Below are positions 23,676 through 34,228 of a stretch of 64,000 nucleotides of DNA, piece after piece. The notes beneath the pieces were generated by a model. It ran no database searches. It was not told the DNA's origin and saw nothing but the letters and a program-made list of their open reading frames with translations. Where the stretch lies: NCBI RefSeq assembly GCF_964275005.1, contig NC_092692.1, forward strand, positions 11,017,643 through 11,081,642, given 5' to 3'. Numbering within the stretch: position 1 is the stretch's first letter; each line of letters opens with the position of its first letter. Source of the DNA: Diadema setosum. Its lineage: Eukaryota > Echinodermata > Echinoidea > Diadematoida > Diadematidae. The position numbers and the translations under genes are program-made.

Positions 23676-25988
23676 ATGGGGAAGCACGAGCACCAAGGTG
23701 TGAGAATGAAGAGGGCCGCTGCCAAGGCAGCCGCGAGGCGCGAGCGAAAGCAGCGGATTCGCGAGATGCGGTACGCCTTCAACGATGCCCACGCCGAGTC
23801 GATGGGCTACGACAACGAGCTCTCTCGACCCTCAACACCACGCCCTCACAGCGGGGTCATCGCCCTCCGTAACATGGAAGCTCTGCGGAGCCAGGTGCCG
23901 CCGCCTGAGAAACCACCGGACACTCTGACGTCCAAGTCCTGGAAATACCTGAATACGTGCTTCGGCATCATGGCCGTAGCCTTAGTCGGTGTCGGCGTTC
24001 TGGTCGGAGTGACTGGACACTGGACAACGAGCAACGCCGGCACGGCCGGCATCGCCCTCATATGCGTTGGTGTCGGCGTGGTTGTCTTCCTCGTCATTGT
24101 GGCGTACGTTCGTCTTCGGCATGCCAAGATGAGGGAGACACGAAGGGAGAAAAAGAAGGCGAAGGGCGATGCTGAGAAGGGCGAGCTCGATGTGAAGAAA
24201 GGCGAGTTTGACGGTGAGGAAAAGAAGAGACCCAAGACGGCTCCTGACTTGGAGGGCGGGCTATCCGTCCAGATTAGACCCACATCGAGTCGGCAGGGTA
24301 AGAGGAAGAAGCGAGCCAAGTCCGCTGCGGGTGGCATTCAAAGACTCGACGGTGACGCCGACTTCGCCAATAGGTATGTGATTGATAAAGCCAAAGAAGC
24401 TTTTATGGATCAGTGGTACAATATGGTATAATGATTTCATCCTCGTCCAAGTTTCCTAATGGCCTGTTCACACATCTTAAAGGACAAGTTCACCTTCATT
24501 AAAGGGATCATACAGTTTTGGTTAAGACCTAATTTCGGGTTTCTAACATTTTTTTTTTTGTGTGTGAAATAATGAGAAACCTCTTATGAAATATGAAAGA
24601 GCATGTAATTCTATGAGGAATTCAACATTTATTTGATGAAAATTGGTTTTGAAATGGCTCAGATACCCAAAACAAAGCAATAATAATAAACTGTAGGTCC
24701 CACATTTTATTAGGATCGCTTTGTTTTACTTTGTTTTAGGATGCCTGAACCATTCCAAAACCGATTTTAATCAAATAAACTTTGAATTCCTCTTAGAATG
24801 ACATGTTCTGTGCCATTGATTTCTTGGTATCTCTCAAAAAGTTAAAAGCCAAATCCTCAGCTCCACCAATACTGTACCATCCCTTTAACATAAGGATTGA
24901 GACAATGCAGCAATATTAGAAGAACACATCAGTGAAAGTTTGAGGAAAATTGGACAATCGATGCAAAAGTTATGAATTTTTTAAACTTTTGTCTTGGAAC
25001 CGCTGGATGAGGAGACTACTAAGGCTCGTGATGTCATATGAGTACAACAGTATAAAGAAAATGTAAAGAAAATGCAACATATTTTCACTTTTTCGCATAA
25101 TACAAGAGCACTTGACTTGCCTCTTTCTAAAGGCAATGGGAATAATATTACCCATAACATACTGACTCGTTACTGACATATGTCGAGGCAAGAGAATGTG
25201 TACTTTTTTCAAAAGATGAACTTTTGTGAATTTCTCTTTATATTTTCCTTATATTGTTGTACGCATGTGACGTCATACACTGCAGTAGTCTTCTCTTCCA
25301 GCGGTGACTGCACAAAAACTTCAAAAATTCATAACTTTTGAACGGATTGTCCGATTTTCCTCAAACTTTCAATGATGTGTTCTACTATTATTGCTACTTT
25401 CTCTCAATCCTTATGTTAATGAAGGTGAACTTGTCCTTTAACGACATTACATTTTCTTAATGATATCACGAAGACAAACTTGACAAAGTTTTTGTTGTGT
25501 TTATGACAAAATGGGGCCCTATCAAAAGATAATTTGCTCCAGAAAATACTAACATCAAATCTGACGATATCGTATTAATGATATCCACCATTTTCACACC
25601 ATTTCAGAATCCCTGCAAATGGTGTAATGAATAATCAACGTCTTTTTAGAAGTATTGAATTTTACTGTTTTTATGGTCATTATGGCAAAAGTAGGCTTTG
25701 CCGTGTTTTTCTGTTTTGTTTTGTAAAGCTTTTGAAAGTACCATGAACACCTGTGTCTTCTTGTGTTTCTGTCACCCAAAATGCAGTGCCATCGATACGT
25801 GTGACACCAAAAACATTCTTCCCCGCTCCGCGAGTCGAAATAGCATGAACTCTCAGCAGGGGTCAATCAATATGACAGCAATCCCCGAGGACCGCGAAGA
25901 GGGACCACCGGCTACACCGGCTGAAGGATTCAGCTCTTTGGAGGAGGAGGAGCGGGTGGCCACGCCCCCTGGCACTGTCATGGATTAG
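23676..25988 (+). CDS. two-pass membrane protein, two coding exons (299 aa spliced, 251 aa unspliced)
   Basis: Exon 1 is 23676-24373, starting at an ATG in good context (CCAGGAATGG). The donor GTATGTG follows AATAG. Exon 2 is 25787-25988 after acceptor CACCCAAAATGCAG. The phase-2 junction keeps frame (698 + 202 = 900 bases), giving 299 residues. Without splicing, the frame runs on to a stop at 24431, giving 251 residues, so two tails are possible. The N-terminus is strongly basic with Lys/Arg/Ala clusters (residues 12-32). Hydrophobic segments are at about 92-113 and 123-145, joined by a GHWTTSNAGTAG loop. A charged Lys/Glu-rich tail follows; exon 2 adds an acidic Ser/Pro-rich end. The hairpin matches the gene at 30674-32764 (VGGWSASGTGIAG). 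Function unknown; topology recalls vertebrate small two-pass TMEM proteins, which is only inference. Confidence 0.75.
24481..25437. mobile_element. MITE family A copy interrupted by a family B copy
   Basis: The A element is flanked by TTAA (24477-24480 and 25438-25441) and has inverted ends AGGACAAGTTCACCTTCATT. It lies in the intron of the membrane-protein gene. A full B element occupies 24503-24884 at a TTAA inside A. Removing B restores the arm symmetry (CTTCATTAACATAAGGATTG against its complement near 25415-25435). Confidence 0.88.
24503..24884. mobile_element. MITE family B copy, uninterrupted reference copy
   Basis: Begins AGGGATCATACAGTTTTGG and ends ATACTGTACCATCCCT between two TTAA sites (24499-24502, 24885-24888). 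Inner words GAGGAATTCAA and TTTGAATTCCTC form inverted arms. This copy shows the empty target of the Tigger-like insertion at 5597-11357. Confidence 0.88.
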
Positions 25989-27140
25989 CTGTCCAATAGG
26001 ATCCCTGACTAGGGACGGGAGGGGAGGCGGGGCGGGGCTCAGGAAAATGACTCGACATCACAACATGATTGTCTATTTCTGATGACTGCAGTGCCAAATT
26101 AAAATAGGCAAATGATATGGATAGAGCTGACATACCATTGGCTCTGACCTTCTCACAATGCGAAGTGGTATAGTTTATAGTTCATGAATCAGTGGGAGGG
26201 GGAGGGCGTGGGAAATTTATGGCAGATTTCTTCTATCTATCTATCTATCTATTTCTTCTCTCTACCGGCACATCTCTAGTCACCTTTTTCGAGGCCATTT
26301 GCGCATGAGTTTACCCCTAGTTTGAGTGTACCAGGTACCTTTGATTGACGGGGACGTTTTATTGTTTTGAATTCGAAATGTATCTATAGCGCATGTCATA
26401 TCATACCAGATATCTTGGTCTAAGTTTCTCTTCATTGAATACCCGCACACATACACAAATACACCCCACAGAGAATAGATACAAAATGTACATGTACATG
26501 CTTAATATATTATGATATACGTGTACATTTATAATGTGACATCCAACGTGAATAAGGATGGAATGTATTCTTTCAGATCTGTAGCGCTAGCATGTTTGTT
26601 CCATTTCTCGTGTAAATTTTTACAACCAAACTGTCGGTAAGAATGTAAAATAAAATTATGCCCATGACGATCATTCAACATTTCTATGCCTGCCTGTTGG
26701 TAGTGCTTTGTGAATGTACATGTGAAAAGTTACTATTTCTAGCAGTTTATAGAAGGTATGCAGACAAGGGCTATATTCATATTTTGTATACATAATTATA
26801 TAGCACGCACATTATATATACCGAAGTCATAGTATAAATATTCTGAATATCGTGTTCTTACACTTTGATTTGATCTAATTGATTTAACTTTGAAATGTGA
26901 ATTGCTATTTCCATATTAATGTATTACAATGTTAGAATTATATTATATTATATCATTTTGTATTTTGACATTCCGTTGTGGTCACAAAGCTGTCTATTTG
27001 GTTTTATTCCTTGACGTGAGAGGTGTATCAAGTGGTGTGAAAGAGAAGACTGTGATTTGCAAAGAGGGGTATGAAGCAAAAAAGATAGACAATTAGTAAC
27101 AAAGATATGTAGAGAAGAAACAATATATTATATATATATG

Positions 27141-27173
<33 letters not shown>

Positions 27174-27585
27174 GTATGTATGTGACCGTGCACCACAAAA
27201 CGAACACAAAGTCGCAAACACTTATTTTGTGTGAGGACTGAATATAGGTGAAAAGGGTCAACCGAGCCGATGTTGACTTTTTCATTTTTTCTGAAAGAGC
27301 AAGTCTTCTTCTACATCACTTTTCAAACGTTAAAATACAATATTTTAGCTAATCAAATACTGATCAAATGCTTCAGATGTGTAAATGCAAAACCGCTCAC
27401 CCCCCCCCCCCCCTGTCCACTGTTTGCGGGTAGACACACTGTCGTACACCCCGAAGATGTCTAGTTGTTGATATAAGTGTCTTAGTGTGATTAAACAACA
27501 GGAAGAAAGACGTTAGATTGTGAGAAGGCGCTCCAAGTGTGCGAATTATAAAGGTGCAGAGTTGAATTAAGCCTATTTTTGTACT
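25989..27585. other. 3' UTR and intergenic DNA
   Basis: Probable 3' UTR up to about 26670, then AT-rich sequence with a (CTAT)n tract near 26237, an (AT)n tract at 27128-27178 and a poly-C run near 27400. No exon seen. Confidence 0.5.
26649..26654 (+). promoter_or_regulatory. candidate poly(A) signal
   Basis: AATAAA about 660 bases after the stop at 25988, in AT-rich 3' UTR-like sequence; the first canonical signal noticed downstream of the gene. Confidence 0.4.
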
Positions 27586-27589
27586 TTAA

Positions 27590-28148
27590 AGGGCAAGTTC
27601 ACCTTCATATAAACGTGGAATGAGTGAATGCACCAATATTATTAGAACACATCAGTGAAAGTTTAGTGAAAATCGGACAATCCATTCACAAGTTATGAAT
27701 TTTTAAAGTGTCGGCGCAGTCACTACTGGATGAGAAGACTGTACCGTATAGTGTATGATGTCACATACGTACAACGATATAAGGAAAATATTAAGAGAAT
27801 TTCACAATTTTTTTTTTTTTTTAAAGTGCACATTTCCTCGTCTTGTCGCTGATGTACGTTAAGGGCAATATCATCCCCCTGCGTTCTGAAAGAGGCAAGT
27901 CAAGCGTTCTTTTATCATGCGAGAAAGTGAAAATATGTAGAATTTTCTTTATGTTTTCTTTATATCGTTGTACACATTTGACATCACAGGCTGTAGTAGT
28001 CTTCTCCTCCAGCAGTGACTGAGCAGAAACTTCAAAAATTCATAAACTTTTAACGGGTTGTCCAATTTCCCTCAAACCCTCACTGATGTGTTCTACTAAT
28101 ATTGCTGCATTCACTCAATCCACATGTCTGTGAAGGTGGACTTGTCCT
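27590..28148. mobile_element. MITE family A copy (559 bp)
   Basis: Flanked by TTAA at 27586-27589 and 28149-28152, with inverted ends AGGGCAAGTTCACCTTCA and AAGGTGGACTTGTCCT. Inner arms carry AATCGGACAATCCATT and its complement. Non-coding. Confidence 0.9.
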
Positions 28149-29306
28149 TTAAATACGTCATGTACCGCTTCCAGGCCCTGTTGACAGCTAATCTATAAAA
28201 AAAAAAAAAAAAAAATGCCCATTACAGTATGTACAAGCTATCATCCGTCATTCAAATTCGTTACATACACTCATACAATCACATACATCATTACACACAC
28301 ACACACACACGCACACCCACACACCCACCACACACACACACACACACACACGCACACACACAAACACATCCAAACATTCCCTTTCCCGCTCACACGCACA
28401 ATCACACAGATTTACAAACCTAAAGAAACAGGCACGTTCGAACCTGCATGCGGTGGAAAAATTGATATACTGTATTACCGTGATATTCATCTTGCATATT
28501 AATCCAAACGCAGGATACGAACGAATACTTCTTCTTATACATCTGATAAATCAACGTGATTGTACGAGTAATTGACTAGATGGGGGAAAAATAACAGCAC
28601 CATCAAAAGTTACTGCTGTAATCGCCTTTTGTGTTTTTGTCCAGTGTAAAAAAATTGACTACAATTCTTGGGTTATTGCGGTCTTTTAGTACACATAAAC
28701 ACACATGCAAACACACACACACACACACACACACACGTACTCAAACTTTTGACAAGTACGTTATGTTGCTTGCATCAGGCTAAAACATGGGGGTCATCCC
28801 ACACAGAAACAAAACACAAACAAACAACATTACGTCAGACTCTACACCAAATATCAATCTCTGCAGCACTATTATTTTCATGTATTTATTATAGTACTGC
28901 TTTACAAACAAGGCTTATTAACAATGTTACACACAGGGAAGAGAATACTACAAAAATTTATAACTTACACTTTTCGACCACAATATTTTTCAGAGCTGTA
29001 AATGAAAAATATACTAATGATTATATCATAATAAATCATATGATACCATATATCACCATAATAATCATTGTTGTTTGGTATGGTCTGACAACGATGCCAG
29101 GAGTTGTGGTTGTTAGCAAAAACGTAATTTCTGTGATTATATTGGATGTATAACTTTGTGTATAAACCACTTTTACAGTTGTGAGGCAATGCTATCATTA
29201 AATCTCACCTAACCTAATCTGACGTTGTTACCAGTAATTTTATATCCTCTGAAAAGAGGTGACCCTTAGGTACAAAAAAAAAAAGGTGCCAAGGTTTGCA
29301 TAACAT
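28149..29306. other. intergenic DNA with AC microsatellites
   Basis: A poly-A run at about 28197-28214, AC repeats at 28291-28372 and 28706-28736, and otherwise AT-rich DNA. Long ORFs here read through the repeats or lack coding character. Confidence 0.5.
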
Positions 29307-29310
29307 TTAA

Positions 29311-30122
29311 CCCTAACTAGGACGGGGGGGGGGGGGGGAGGGGGGGGGGGCCTTCGAGCCCCCCCCCCCCCCCCCCTCGACGTTCCGCGCGATGTATCGC
29401 TAACGGGAAAAGCCATCGCCGCGACGTTTCATGACTTCTTTCTTTCGAGTCTCCCGCATCTTTTGACACCAAATTTGCGATGCCCGGGCGCGCGGTTCCG
29501 AAGTTACGCATAAATAGCAATTCTGTATGTGCATGTCAGACAAAAAATTGCTCAAAAATGTGAATTCGTGTACACTTTCAATGCAAACTGTGCTTACAGG
29601 CAAATTTCATAAAAGCATGATTATTTTGGGGTTTTATTGATTAAAATCAATTTATAACATATTTTCTTGATCAGAACAATATCGCGGACAAGTTTCATCG
29701 AGAAAACAATGAAAAACATAAAGTCGTAAAAAACAAAGAAATACATAAGAAATTAAAAAACCAATAAAATACTTAGGAAATTTTTTTCTGATGGCACATT
29801 TTTTTCTCTTATATTTGCTCAGGACACTAAAAAGAACATTCACACAAAAATTGTGCCCATTTTGAGCTTTATTTAGTGATTTATACTAAATTGTCTGATT
29901 TCATGCATATGCATAAATTAGCATAGTTCAGCATGAATGCTATCTTTTTTTAAAATTTAACTTCGTGGTACTTTAGATTACATCATAGGCAATGTGTGTG
30001 CCAATTTTCGTCGCGATCGCGCGGTCGATGGCCGAGATCTGGAGGGGGGGGGGGCCTGGGAGGCTCCCCCCCCCCCCCCCCCCGGCTCTATGATCTACCT
30101 AAATAGCCCGGCCTAGTTAGGG
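29311..30122. mobile_element. piggyBac-like non-autonomous element (812 bp)
   Basis: TTAA at 29307-29310 and 30123-30126 flank the inverted ends CCCTAACTAGG and CCTAGTTAGGG. TTAA plus a CCC start is the piggyBac pattern. Just inside each end are facing poly-G and poly-C blocks (29325-29378 and 30043-30083). The middle is AT-rich and non-coding. Confidence 0.7.
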
Positions 30123-30126
30123 TTAA

Positions 30127-30673
30127 TACAAACTGGTCTACTGGATTTTTTTTTTCTCCACATCACCGCAAGATGCATAATACCGTATTCATATGTGAGC
30201 TTTAGATCTAGATGCTACTGAAGACGACGCAGCCTCCCGGGTTGGACAGTGGAAGTAGCTGTTTCGCACATGTGCAGAACACAATTTTTTTCCTAATAAG
30301 CGTCGTTTTAGCGTTCGCGTCGACGATCTAAAGCTCGCTACTGTCATTCTGAAGACTCTCTCAATTTCGGCCAAGATTTGCAAAATTAATCAACATTTAG
30401 AGTCGTAAAAGTAGTGAGATGAATACGCGTCATTAGCATAAATCGAATCGCGGATTTGGTAACAAAAATAATTTCTTGAACTTCTTTTCTGCTTGAAGTA
30501 AATGTTGCATTTGCCTCGCATCGAATACATACAGCAGATGCAGCCTGTTTCACACTTGAAAAAAAATACGAAAAAAGCAAAAGCACACTCCCCTGGAAAA
30601 TGGAGGGCATAGGTGTCTCAAAAATATAAAAAGCAAAAAACAGTCTCGTTTCCAATGATAGATATGACAACAA
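30127..30673. other. 3' flank of the minus-strand membrane gene
   Basis: Probably 3' UTR and downstream DNA of the gene ending at 30674. No exon and no clear poly(A) signal seen. Confidence 0.4.
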
Positions 30674-32764
30674 TCATGATATTGTGGCAGCTCCAGACAT
30701 GACTTCGGTATAGGATGGAGGAGGCTCCGCATCAGTTGCCGTGGAAACGGCCCCAGCGCCATTCCCTGTCGGGGCTACCACCTGATCGGGAGGAGCGGTG
30801 GCTACGTAAGCAGGCGTGGCATCGGGCTGTGGCGGGTATGTAGCGGTGTTGGGCTGCGGTGGGTATGGGGCTCCGGAAACACTGTAACGAAATAGGAGAA
30901 GTAGAAAAGTAACAACAATTGTAACAGAAATAGTAGACACATTAAACGGGTGCACGGCACGAGACCGACACCCACGAGTCATACAGCCTACGAGTTATAC
31001 TAAATAACCAATAAATTAAGTCTCTTAAAATAAAGTTGGCCAACGGGTATGTTGATTCGGATTTTCCTTATTCGTTTTGTTTCATCTATTTTGATTGTTG
31101 TAAGAAATACCTGCAAGTTAAACATCCGACCAACATGATCAGTCAAAACTACGCCTGAAAATTAGAAGAGGCGCTGATGTCACCCCTCCATACTCTCAAA
31201 GTGTGGTTTGTTTGTTAAAATGATAATTGTGACATCCTACCAAATACCCACGTGTTGTTCAATATAGTTCAATGCAAACCTATACAATATATCATACTTG
31301 TATTGAATAAATGTAAAAAAAGAAGAAGAATAGTTTGAGGTACATATCAATGGCATAGCTGTGAGTTAAAACATCATCATCTCAAAACTTGGCTACTTTG
31401 TAGCTCTTATTTGACTGTTTCACCCAACATGAGAAACTTTGAAATTCCATAGTTGTCTTATCGTGGGTCAGATGAAACCGCTACCGTTTTTAGTCAAATT
31501 TTACACTGTACACAAATTATCGCTTTTTAGATTCTTCAGGGAGGATTGGTTTAATCAAAAAGAAAATAGGTAAAAGACCGGGATTCCGCAAACGAGTCTT
31601 CATTCAAAGGTTTCATGAGCAAAGATAAAACGATGGATAGAAAATACATATATCATCTATCATAATACTTTTTGTGAGGTTAATCTACATTCGAATTTAG
31701 ACATGGGATAAATGCATCTTTATCATAATGTATTTGTCGGCATTCGTGTTATTCCCAAGACATGAGACAAACACTCTTTGAATAAAAAAAACAAACAAAC
31801 CAAACAAACAAAAACGTCCCCACACATACAAAAAGAGTGCACACACACTTTTTAAAGTGAAAAATATCACATATTTGCATCAGTGGTATAATCATCACGT
31901 GATTTTGTCCCAAACTATGCATCTTTTCTTATAACAGCAATACCCCCCCCCCCCCATTCCTCCCTCCTATATTAACCTGTTCCATACTGAATTCTAAAAT
32001 GCCCATAGACTTCACACGCAGGCTACCAGGTTCCTGTACAGAACGGGTTAAGTATCCTGACACACACATAGTGAATGAAGTGACAAGTTGTCGCTTTATG
32101 GTTCATAAAGTATTGAATTAAATATCTTCCGTGTATAGTTGACTTACTTAAAGCCTGGCTGGCCATAAGCTGTCGTTTCTGCGCCAGGGACGGGCATCTG
32201 TGACCCAGGATATGCTCCCGGTTGTGTATAAAACATAGTTATTCCTCCATCCCCGATCTGCGTCATCACAAGGGTCGCGCCAGTGGCATTTGTCACCGGA
32301 GCCATCCCCACAGGCTGCCCGCCACTCGTCGGAGGGGGCACCCCACTGGTCACTGCTCCAGCCTCTACGTCCCCTGATGGTTGCTGGGCGTTAACCGCGC
32401 GGTGATGAACACACTGAGTAAAAATTACTACACACGCTGAAACTGCAATGATTACCATACCTGCTATACCCGTACCACTCGCGCTCCATCCGCCTACAAT
32501 CGCCAGAACTAGTCCCACGCACCCGACAAAGAGTCCGCCGACGGTGAGTAATATGGCCACGCACAAGCGCGGTGTCATCGGCTGAGAGGAACCGCCGTGT
32601 ACCGCGGACGCCAGGCCCACCACCGCGACACCACCGCGGTTCCCATGATGATGGCGACGTCTTCGACGATGAGCATGGTTTGGACGATGATGACGACGAT
32701 GGTTGTGGTGTTGACGGTGTGGCCGGTGGTGTCTTCTTCCTCCTCTGCGTGTACCGTAGCCCAT
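30674..32764 (-). CDS. two-pass membrane protein with His/Arg-rich head and PPxY tail (274 aa)
   Basis: Exon 1 runs 32764 to 32148, starting at ATG in a strong context (AACCATGG). Donor GTAAGT follows TTTAA. Exon 2 runs 30881 to 30674 after acceptor TTTCGTTACAG. The join is phase 2 (617 + 208 = 825 bases), giving 274 residues. Residues 5-42 are nearly all His and Arg with Gly. Membrane segments lie at about 67-90 and 99-117, with a GGWSASGTGIAG turn shared with the gene at 23676. The tail is Pro/Gly/Thr-rich and carries repeated YPPQP and a PPPSYTEV site; PPxY motifs are known ligands of WW domains, such as those of Nedd4-type ubiquitin ligases. If the intron is kept, translation stops at once because TAA lies within the donor. 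Vertebrate TMEM171-like proteins also combine two-pass segments with PPxY, but homology is not shown. Confidence 0.78.
30882..32147 (-). other. intron of the two-pass membrane gene
   Basis: GT at 32147-32146 and AG at 30883-30882. AT-rich with A-rich and poly-C (about 31943) tracts; no nested gene or clear element seen. Confidence 0.65.
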
Positions 32765-32779
32765 GGTTCTCACTTTAAC

Positions 32780-33055
32780 ACTTTCTGTGCCAGTGAATCA
32801 AATGTGTACATACTCCACTCACAAACCTAAGGACAGGAAATAAACGCATAACTCAAAGAGTTAAACTGGAAAATCTCAGGCACCAGGGTACTACTCAGTC
32901 TGTCAATGCTAGAGGGTTCAAGTTTTGAAAAAGAAGAAGATGCATTGTATCTTTTAAAAAGAAAATAATATTCCAAGGCAGTATCTGATGTTATCAATGC
33001 AAAATACTTCACGTAGTCTGGTAGACATATAATCTAGGATGGTGTCTAGCATATT
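32780..33055. other. 5' flank of the minus-strand membrane gene
   Basis: An acceptor-like CTGTCCTTAG on the minus strand near 32832 suggests a non-coding 5' exon farther upstream; the promoter is not identified. Confidence 0.3.
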
Positions 33056-33230
33056 CAGGGGCGGATCCAGGGAGGACAGCAACCGGCGCACGCCCCCCCC
33101 CCCCCTTTATTTTTTGTTGAAACAAAAGAAATAAAAAGAAAATAAATGGGGGGGGGGGGAGGGGTGCGTGCGCCCCCCTTTATTTTTGTAAACACGCCCC
33201 CTCTTTACGGAATTCCTGGATCCGCCCCTG
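33056..33230. mobile_element. short MITE with CAGGGGCGGATCCAG ends
   Basis: 175 bases with perfect inverted ends (CAGGGGCGGATCCAGG) and a 5-base direct repeat ATATT on each side (33051-33055, 33231-33235). The inside holds facing poly-C and poly-G tracts around TTTATTTTT. The end sequence is of a type often placed with hAT MITEs, though hAT normally makes 8-base duplications. Confidence 0.75.
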
Positions 33231-34225
33231 ATATTAACAAGGAAGCTTACAAAGGGCAAAATTATCATAGAATGGAAGATCTCAAAATATTTTCCCACAT
33301 AGATACAAACGTGTACTTTGTTGCACATAATTATCTTACGATACTACTTCTTTAAAGTCATTAATTAGGTTATTGGTCAGTGCTCGCCTCCGGCACTGTA
33401 TCTGTGCTGAAAATTACCACCTTATCTATAATATTTCTAACCAAGATAGATAGAGGCCTATAGAAGATCAAGTTGACATGAACAATCAGCTCATTCTCCT
33501 CATAGCTAGGTTTGTACATACTTTAATACACGCTCAAAGGTATTGTATCAACTACGTTTTTTGGTCAATACTAAACGACTAAAGCCTTTTACACACCATG
33601 ATAATGTCTCCACTGCATTACGATAATAAATGTATGAATGAAATAAATCGGAGGATCCAATATTAAATTTCGTTGTCGGGAAATCTAGTAAATATTTGTG
33701 ATTCCAGTAAGATTTTGATACTTATGCCCTGATTACGTCAGTGCCTTGTCTGATTTGCATACAATATGTTGCACTTGGCATCGCATTCACATTTTCGTGG
33801 AGCTAGACAACTGTGTGATACACGTCTCTTATCTTATACACGTATACTCCAATTTTAATGACACATTATTCTATATACCATTCCGCCTACATTGGATTCC
33901 AGTGTATCATTCTTTTTTCTTTTTTTTTTAATTGAGTAAGCCATCCACCTTGAACATTTACGGGGAGTCCGATTCTGGTCCATTGACTAAATGCCATCAT
34001 TATGATTGAAAATGGGCACGTTTTTTGTTTGTTTTTATGATCAGCCTGTGAATTGTGACAAGCCATGCGTAGCAGGTAAACCAGCCTCCCACTGGAAACA
34101 CACAATACAGCTGTGATTCGTGCGACTACACACAGGCCTGTTTCTGTTTGGAGCGAGCTACTATAGAAGTACTCGCCCGTCACTTAAATCTTCGGTGGAT
34201 TTCGAAAGGGTACATGAATACAGCG
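33231..34225. other. intergenic DNA
   Basis: AT-rich sequence with no exon, repeat array or inverted ends that I can support. Confidence 0.5.
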
Positions 34226-34228
34226 TAA

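Noticed and set aside
28668-29153. 161-codon ORF
   Set aside because: It begins in an AC repeat and continues through AT-rich DNA with no domain, splice support or GC rise.
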